Shown here in pieces: positions 60,182-64,000 of a DNA stretch of 64,000 bases. The position numbers were made by a program, and so were the translations under genes. Source of the DNA: Acidimicrobiales bacterium (lineage in GTDB: Bacteria > Actinomycetota > Acidimicrobiia > Acidimicrobiales > JAUJNH01); the NCBI GenBank assembly GCA_030448245.1, contig JAUJNH010000008.1:91432-155431 (forward strand). The letters run 5' to 3'. A model generated the notes under the pieces. That model saw only the letters and a list, made by a program, of their open reading frames with translations, searched no databases and was not told the DNA's origin. The stretch's first letter is position 1. Every line of letters begins with the position of its first letter.

Positions 60182-61008
60182 TCTCGCCGACGTGCTTCCG
60201 ACGGCGTTCGTGGGATGCGGGCGAACGGGCACACGGCGTTCGGCGGCGGGTCCCTTGTCGCACCGTTTGGGACGTGTCCGCCGACGTGTTGACGGCGGTT
60301 GTTGTCGGCGTACCGGGCGTAGTCCTCGGAGGGGGCCCACCTGGTGTAGGTGGGTGACTGGGGCCAGCCGGTGGGAGAGTCCTGCCACTCCTCCTGGCGT
60401 CCGTAGGGCAGCAGGTCGATCAGCGGGAACGTGTGGCTGACCTGTTCCACGCCGCGGCCCTGGGTGTTGTACGTCCGGTACGCCGTGTCGCCGACGCGGC
60501 ACAAGACGTTGAGCTGGAAGCCGCCGTCGGGTGGCGCGCCCATGTCCGAACCGAACGGGCTGTTCGCCGTCGAGTACCAGTCCATCCGGTTCCCGACCCG
60601 GGCCTTGTAGGCGAGCGCTTCGTCGATGGGCCCTTGGGTGACGATGACGAAGCGGGCGTCGTAGGGGTCGAGGAACTCGAGGCGGGTGAACTGGCTCGTG
60701 AAGCCGGTGCAGCCGCCGCACTGCCATTCCTGGCCCGGGAACCACATGTGGTTGTAGACGATGAGCTGCCACCTGCCTTCGAAGATGTCGACCAGCCGGA
60801 CCTGGCCGTCCGGCCCGTCCAACGTGTAGTCGGGTAGCTCAACCATCGGCAGGCGCCGGCGGGCCGCGGCGATGGCGTCCAGTTCGTCGGTCGCCGCCTT
60901 CTCGCACACCCGGAGCTCGGCCAGCGCCGCCTCCCACGTGTGCTGGTCGACGATTGGCGGAACAGCGGCCGGCTGGTTGTTATCGATCGTGTTCGATGGC
61001 GGTGTCAT
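60034..61008 (-). CDS. DUF899 family (thioredoxin-like) protein with overrun C-terminus
   Basis: The 324-residue ORF starts MTPPSNTIDNNQPAAVPPIVD. It carries the DUF899 core: LPMVELPDYTLDGPDGQVRLVDIFEGRWQLIVYNHMWFPGQEWQCGGCTGF, ending naturally near TGWPQSPTYTRWAPSEDYARY at about residue 240. The last ~85 residues are translated from sequence antisense to the cupin remnant and its 29-bp repeat. They are probably not native, as if the original stop was lost when that DNA arrived. DUF899 proteins are thioredoxin-fold proteins of unknown role. Confidence 0.82.
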   Translation of the reverse strand: MTPPSNTIDNNQPAAVPPIVDQHTWEAALAELRVCEKAATDELDAIAAARRRLPMVELPDYTLDGPDGQVRLVDIFEGRWQLIVYNHMWFPGQEWQCGGCTGFTSQFTRLEFLDPYDARFVIVTQGPIDEALAYKARVGNRMDWYSTANSPFGSDMGAPPDGGFQLNVLCRVGDTAYRTYNTQGRGVEQVSHTFPLIDLLPYGRQEEWQDSPTGWPQSPTYTRWAPSEDYARYADNNRRQHVGGHVPNGATRDPPPNAVCPFARIPRTPSEARRRDSSIAGGCDQPHGRGSHRWSKIMMSSVGPSPAARSGWSWWRTRRPRRSR

Positions 61009-61397
61009 CGGGCCTCCCTGCGGTGTGGCACATCTGGGCCTCTCCGGAGTTCTGACGTCGCCCGAGCTGCGAACTCATCGGTCAAAACCCCTGGAGAGGT
61101 CGGACCGGCGCCTGGCCGCCCACGAGCTGAGCTGGTCGGCGCCGCGAGCCTTGCGCCGAGGATCCTCACGAGGCGCTGGCATTCGAACGGCCAAAGCTGG
61201 TCCTCCAGATCCATGGCAGGCCGAAGCAGAACTGTCAGTCGTTGGTGGCCTCGCCGGCGAGAAGGCCGTCGAGGAGTACATGGACACCCACGCAATCAGC
61301 TTCCGCATGATCAGACTCCAGGGTCGCGGGTCGTCTGGCGACCACGCCTACTCGGGGGACGTGCCTCAAAACCCTCCGAACCGCCTGACCCGCCCAG
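61009..61397 (+). other. No supported gene
   Basis: Only short overlapping frames on both strands. A plus-strand run (LSVVGGLAGEKAVEEYMDTHAISFRMIRLQG) is plausible protein but lacks a start and neighbours in frame. It should contain the DUF899 promoter. Confidence 0.35.
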
Positions 61398-62024
61398 CTA
61401 CATCTGGCCGTGGCGAACCGGACCGGCAGGTTCATAGGTGCCGAGGACGATGCCGAGATCGGTAACGGTGAGGTCGACAGGGCGCACCGTCGCCGGGAGG
61501 AGGCCGTCGTTGAACAAGCGGCGGCCGGAGCCGAGCACCAGCGGAAAGGTCATCAGGCGGAAGCGGTTGACGAGCTCGTGCTGCAACAGCGTCTGCAGCA
61601 GGTTGCTGCTTCCCCAGATCTGCAGCTCGTCGCCGGGTTCGTCCTTCAGTGCCTGCACCGCTGCGACGACATCGCCGGCCACGAGGCGAGCGGTGTCGGG
61701 GTGCTTGCCGCGCCACGTGGCATCGGCCTCGCTGAGCGAGTTGGACACGACGTACTTGGGCAGCGAGTTGATTGACGTGGCGACGGGGTTGGCGGGGGCG
61801 GTCTGATCAGGCCAGTAGCCGCGGAAGATGTCGAACGTCCGGCGACCGAACAGGAACGCGCTGGCGTGGCTGTTGAGCTCGGTGACGAACTCGCCGACGG
61901 CCGGGTCGGGGAACAGGGCCTGCCAGCCGCCGTGGGTGAAGGTGCCGCTCGGATCTTCCTCGGGTCCGCCGGGCGCCTGCATCACGCCGTCGAGGGTCAG
62001 GAACGTCTGAACGGTGAGCTTCAT
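61398..62024 (-). CDS. Dihydrofolate reductase family (RibD C-terminal-like) protein
   Basis: From ATG 62024 the protein is 208 residues: MKLTVQTFLTLDGVMQAPGGPEED, then SAFLFGRRTFDIFRGYW, PKYVVSNSLSEADATW, DELQIWGSSNLLQTLLQ and FPLVLGSGRRLFNDG. This is the fold of the DHFR/RibD family that uses NADPH. True substrate is unknown; the folate motif set of FolA is absent. It abuts the integrase remnant. Confidence 0.9.
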   Translation of the reverse strand: MKLTVQTFLTLDGVMQAPGGPEEDPSGTFTHGGWQALFPDPAVGEFVTELNSHASAFLFGRRTFDIFRGYWPDQTAPANPVATSINSLPKYVVSNSLSEADATWRGKHPDTARLVAGDVVAAVQALKDEPGDELQIWGSSNLLQTLLQHELVNRFRLMTFPLVLGSGRRLFNDGLLPATVRPVDLTVTDLGIVLGTYEPAGPVRHGQM

Positions 62025-62046
62025 GGCAAGGCAGACGGAGCCACGC

Positions 62047-62310
62047 ACTGATTCTGAGCGCGTCAGGTCCGATCGCCAGCTGACAATGCGCCCCGGTCGC
62101 CTTCAGCCGGCTGTACCAGCGGTCGAGGTCCTCCGGCCGGAGCCGGCTCAGCTTCAACTGCCCGATGTCACCGGTGAAGTGGTTGTGGATGAAGCCCTTG
62201 TACGTCATCCGCCTCGACGCTTCGGCGGGCCCGCCCAGCTCGAGCCACCGGTCGATCAGCTCGTCGAGGGTGGCGTCGGCGGCCAGACCTCCCTGAGGCG
62301 GGGGGTGGAA
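62047..62310 (-). pseudogene. Tyrosine-integrase remnant (core-binding domain only)
   Basis: ATLDELIDRWLELGGPAEASRRMTYKGFIHNHFTGDIGQLKLSRLRPEDLDRWYSRLKATGAHC matches the N-terminal SAM-like domain of phage/ICE integrases. The catalytic domain with the R-H-R-Y residues is missing, replaced by the DHFR-like gene. Together with the tRNA scar next to it, this marks an old integration event. Confidence 0.75.
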
Positions 62311-62364
62311 CCAGGGTAGGGACCGGGATCTCGAGCGGAGCCCCCTGCAGTGCCCTGACCTTGC

Positions 62365-62411
62365 TGGCAGCCCCAACGGAATTCGAACCCGTGCCTCCAC
62401 CTTGAGAGGGC
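62365..62411 (-). other. 3' tRNA fragment, probable attachment-site scar (tRNA-Glu-like)
   Basis: Read on the minus strand: CCTCTCAAGGTGGAGG, then T-arm ACGGGTTCGAATTCCGT, acceptor TGGGGCT and G-CCA. The anticodon loop CTCTCAA suggests Glu (CUC). The 5' half is absent: bases before the loop cannot pair with GGTGG, and no matching acceptor strand is found within 100 bases upstream. This is the classic att site left by an element that used the tRNA 3' end. Confidence 0.7.
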
Positions 62412-62809
62412 CTCCAGGGGTGTTCAGCGAGTACCAACCGTTGCCAAACAGCCCGGAATCATTGGGCTTCCGGTCCGCCCCGTCCCGCCTGATGTTGCCC
62501 GATGCCGTCTGGTTGGGTGTAACGAGGGTGTAACGACGTGTCCGCCAAGGCCTGCTGGCTCTACTGGCGAGCGGTCCGCTGAGGTTCAAGTGCTGCCACT
62601 GCTTCCGCGCGCCACACCCACCTGGATCACAACGGAACCAAGGCGCAAGTAGACGACGTAGGTTGTGCCACCGCCGCCGGCTACCCGAAAAGCTACCGAG
62701 CTGGGCGGTGCCGCCGTCGTCGCCGCCAGTTGGTGGGCTTCTCCGGCGGCGGCCTCGGCCTCAGGGCTCGAGCTCGCCTGAGGCCATCAGACGGACCAAC
62801 CTGGTGGGC
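62412..62809 (+). other. Intergenic region between att-like scar and membrane gene
   Basis: No supported gene. The minus frame here (SGLFGNGWYSLNTPGG) merely reads into the tRNA fragment. It includes a probable promoter zone for the membrane protein/kptA pair, but no clear promoter was recognised. Confidence 0.35.
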
Positions 62810-63178
62810 ATGGGCGGCACCACCTCCTGGGCTGGCGAGGGGGAGGCCACCGACGCCTGGGGCCGCCCACCGGCTCCGCACCTGCCGCTTTCCGGCCAGC
62901 GGGGAATGCTGCTCGACCGCGCCGTCCTGGCCATCCTCCGAGGCTTCCTCTTCATCCCCGGCGCCCTGTTCGCCCTGGTGCTCAGCGGAAACCTGGCCTA
63001 CTTCGGGGAGAACATGGTGTGGCTCCTTCTGCAGCTCGCCATGGTGCCGGCATCGGTCGTCGGCTGGGTGCAGGCTTCCCGGGGCAAGGCCGGCGACCGC
63101 TGGACGATCGGGTACCTGTTCGCCTGGGGCGTGCTGCTCACCGTCGTGGCACCGATCGCCAACCTGCTCGACTCATGA
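62810..63178 (+). CDS. Small membrane protein coupled to kptA
   Basis: ATG 62810 gives 122 residues. A polar N-terminus is followed by hydrophobic segments AVLAILRGFLFIPGALFALVL, MVWLLLQLAMVPASVVGWV and IGYLFAWGVLLTVVAPIANLL. No family recognised. ATG 62909 is an alternative start. Its TGA overlaps the kptA ATG (ATGA). Confidence 0.68.
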   Translation: MGGTTSWAGEGEATDAWGRPPAPHLPLSGQRGMLLDRAVLAILRGFLFIPGALFALVLSGNLAYFGENMVWLLLQLAMVPASVVGWVQASRGKAGDRWTIGYLFAWGVLLTVVAPIANLLDS

Positions 63179-63732
63179 TGGGCACGCCGAATGATGTCCG
63201 GATCAGCAAGCTCCTCGCGCTCGTGCTGCGCCATGAGCCCGAGAAGGTCGGCTTGCGGCTGGACCCGGCGGGATGGGCGGGCATCGATGACCTGCTGGCC
63301 GGCATCGCCGATCACGGGATGGACCTCAGCGAGGACGACCTGCGGCGCATAGTGGCGGAGAGCGACAAGCAGCGGTATGTCATCGACGGCGGACGGCGGG
63401 CAATCCGGGCCAACCAGGGTCACAGCGTCCCCGTCGACCTGGGCCTCGAGCCGCTGGCCCCGCCGGACCAGCTCTACCACGGCACCGCCACCCGGTTCCT
63501 GGACGAGATCCTCACGTCCGGCCTGCGCCCGATGAGCCGCCAGCACGTGCACCTCTCCGCCGATGCCGACACAGCACGGAAGGTGGGCAGCCGCCACGGC
63601 AAGCCATGCGTCCTCACCGTCGCCGCCGCCCGCATGGCCGCGAACGGGTCCGACTTCTATCGCTCCCTCAACGGCGTCTGGCTCACCGCCGCCGTCCCGC
63701 CGGTCTACCTGTCGGCCCCCGAGACAACCTGA
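63175..63732 (+). CDS. kptA: RNA 2'-phosphotransferase (Tpt1/KptA family)
   Basis: The family removes an internal RNA 2'-phosphate, passing it to NAD to form ADP-ribose 1''-2'' cyclic phosphate. The 185-residue protein from ATG 63175 has ISKLLALVLRHEPEKVGLRLDPAGWAGIDDLL, the RNA-binding RYVIDGGRRAIRANQGHS, and the NAD site LYHGTATRFLDEIL..MSRQHVHLSAD. Bacteria lack the tRNA ligase pathway that makes 2'-phosphate splice junctions. The role here is unclear: RNA repair, or NAD-dependent modification. Confidence 0.93.
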   Translation: MMGTPNDVRISKLLALVLRHEPEKVGLRLDPAGWAGIDDLLAGIADHGMDLSEDDLRRIVAESDKQRYVIDGGRRAIRANQGHSVPVDLGLEPLAPPDQLYHGTATRFLDEILTSGLRPMSRQHVHLSADADTARKVGSRHGKPCVLTVAAARMAANGSDFYRSLNGVWLTAAVPPVYLSAPETT

Positions 63733-63873
63733 TCCGGACGCTGGCCGGCGGCATCGTGTACGGCCCATGCGCGGAACACGCTGGTGGCGCCCAGCGGGCG
63801 ACTGCTGGCTGTCCCTCGAGGACGGACGCGGGCCAGCGCGCTGCGAGGACCGCGATCCGCATGGGGCCTCCTC

Positions 63874-64000
63874 ATGGGCGGCAGGTCCTCACGGAGGTCG
63901 GCCCGGACCGCCCAGCGGAACCAGAGGCCACTCCCCAGCGACGCCATCCGGGTGACCCGAGGGCAGCGCACCTGGACGGCACTCGTCGAGGTGAAGACCG
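63874..64000 (+). CDS. Partial gene at the right edge, possible nuclease-like domain
   Basis: The frame from about ATG 63874 reads NQRPLPSDAIRVTRGQRTWTALVEVKT into the window end. A strand ending W-x-A-L-V-E-V-K resembles the ExK strand of PD-(D/E)XK nucleases. With about 40 residues visible this is a guess; the start is uncertain. Confidence 0.3.
   Translation, partial: MGGRSSRRSARTAQRNQRPLPSDAIRVTRGQRTWTALVEVKT

Noticed and set aside
62365-62440. Complete tRNA-Glu gene
   Set aside because: The 5' half, D-arm and matching acceptor strand are absent.

Overview
The window is very GC-rich DNA with many GTG starts and frequent 1-7 base stop/start overlaps. Its gene content points to a high-GC actinobacterium: an HU protein with a basic Lys/Ala tail, CofC/FbiD of F420 synthesis, a DtxR-type regulator, fused IcmF, and a Tad pilus operon without secretin. 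My guess is the Acidimicrobiia, but that placement is inference. No complete rRNA or tRNA gene is present.

Layout. 1-9.3 kb: an unrecognised edge gene, gpsA, cofC plus a PIG-L deacetylase, an HU / histone-H1-like pair, PPK2, a TPP riboswitch with thiC, and a class A PBP. 9.3-22.2 kb: a small membrane-anchored protein, lon, a DUF4333-like protein, a heterodimeric ABC exporter, a subtilase ending in 17 pentapeptide repeats, and a GGDEF-EAL protein. 22.2-29.8 kb: ung, HNH nuclease, lytic transglycosylase, a ruined M23 peptidase gene, DtxR regulator, BFN nuclease, DJ-1/PfpI protein, msrA, and gene remnants. 29.9-39.6 kb: icmF, TrmB-like regulator, DNA methyltransferase, matrixin-like protease, PEP carboxylase, and a Cys-cluster protein.

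39.75-50.5 kb: a Tad/Flp pilus operon (SAF/CpaB-like, CpaE-like, CpaF/TadA, TadB, TadC, pilin, three TadE/G-like pseudopilins). It continues through a LysM protein and a lipoprotein into a secreted Hint-domain polymorphic toxin and its putative immunity gene. Most junctions overlap by a few bases, so pilus and toxin look co-expressed. This coupling is the most interesting feature of the window.

50.5-57.7 kb: a lower-GC accessory stretch of partial duplications of the LysM/lipoprotein/toxin genes. It carries different toxin tips and several small immunity-like genes, including a barstar homologue. It looks like an array of displaced toxin-immunity cassettes. 57.9-62.4 kb: an FAD oxidoreductase-methyltransferase fusion, a cupin remnant between direct repeats, a DUF899 protein, a DHFR-like protein, an integrase remnant, and a 3' tRNA fragment that looks like an attachment-site scar. 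62.8-64 kb: a small membrane protein coupled to kptA, then an edge fragment.

Seven otherwise sound genes each need exactly one extra base to become a single reading frame. I annotate these as single genes and flag the sites. Either the consensus under-calls short homopolymers or these are real frameshifts; the sequence alone cannot decide.
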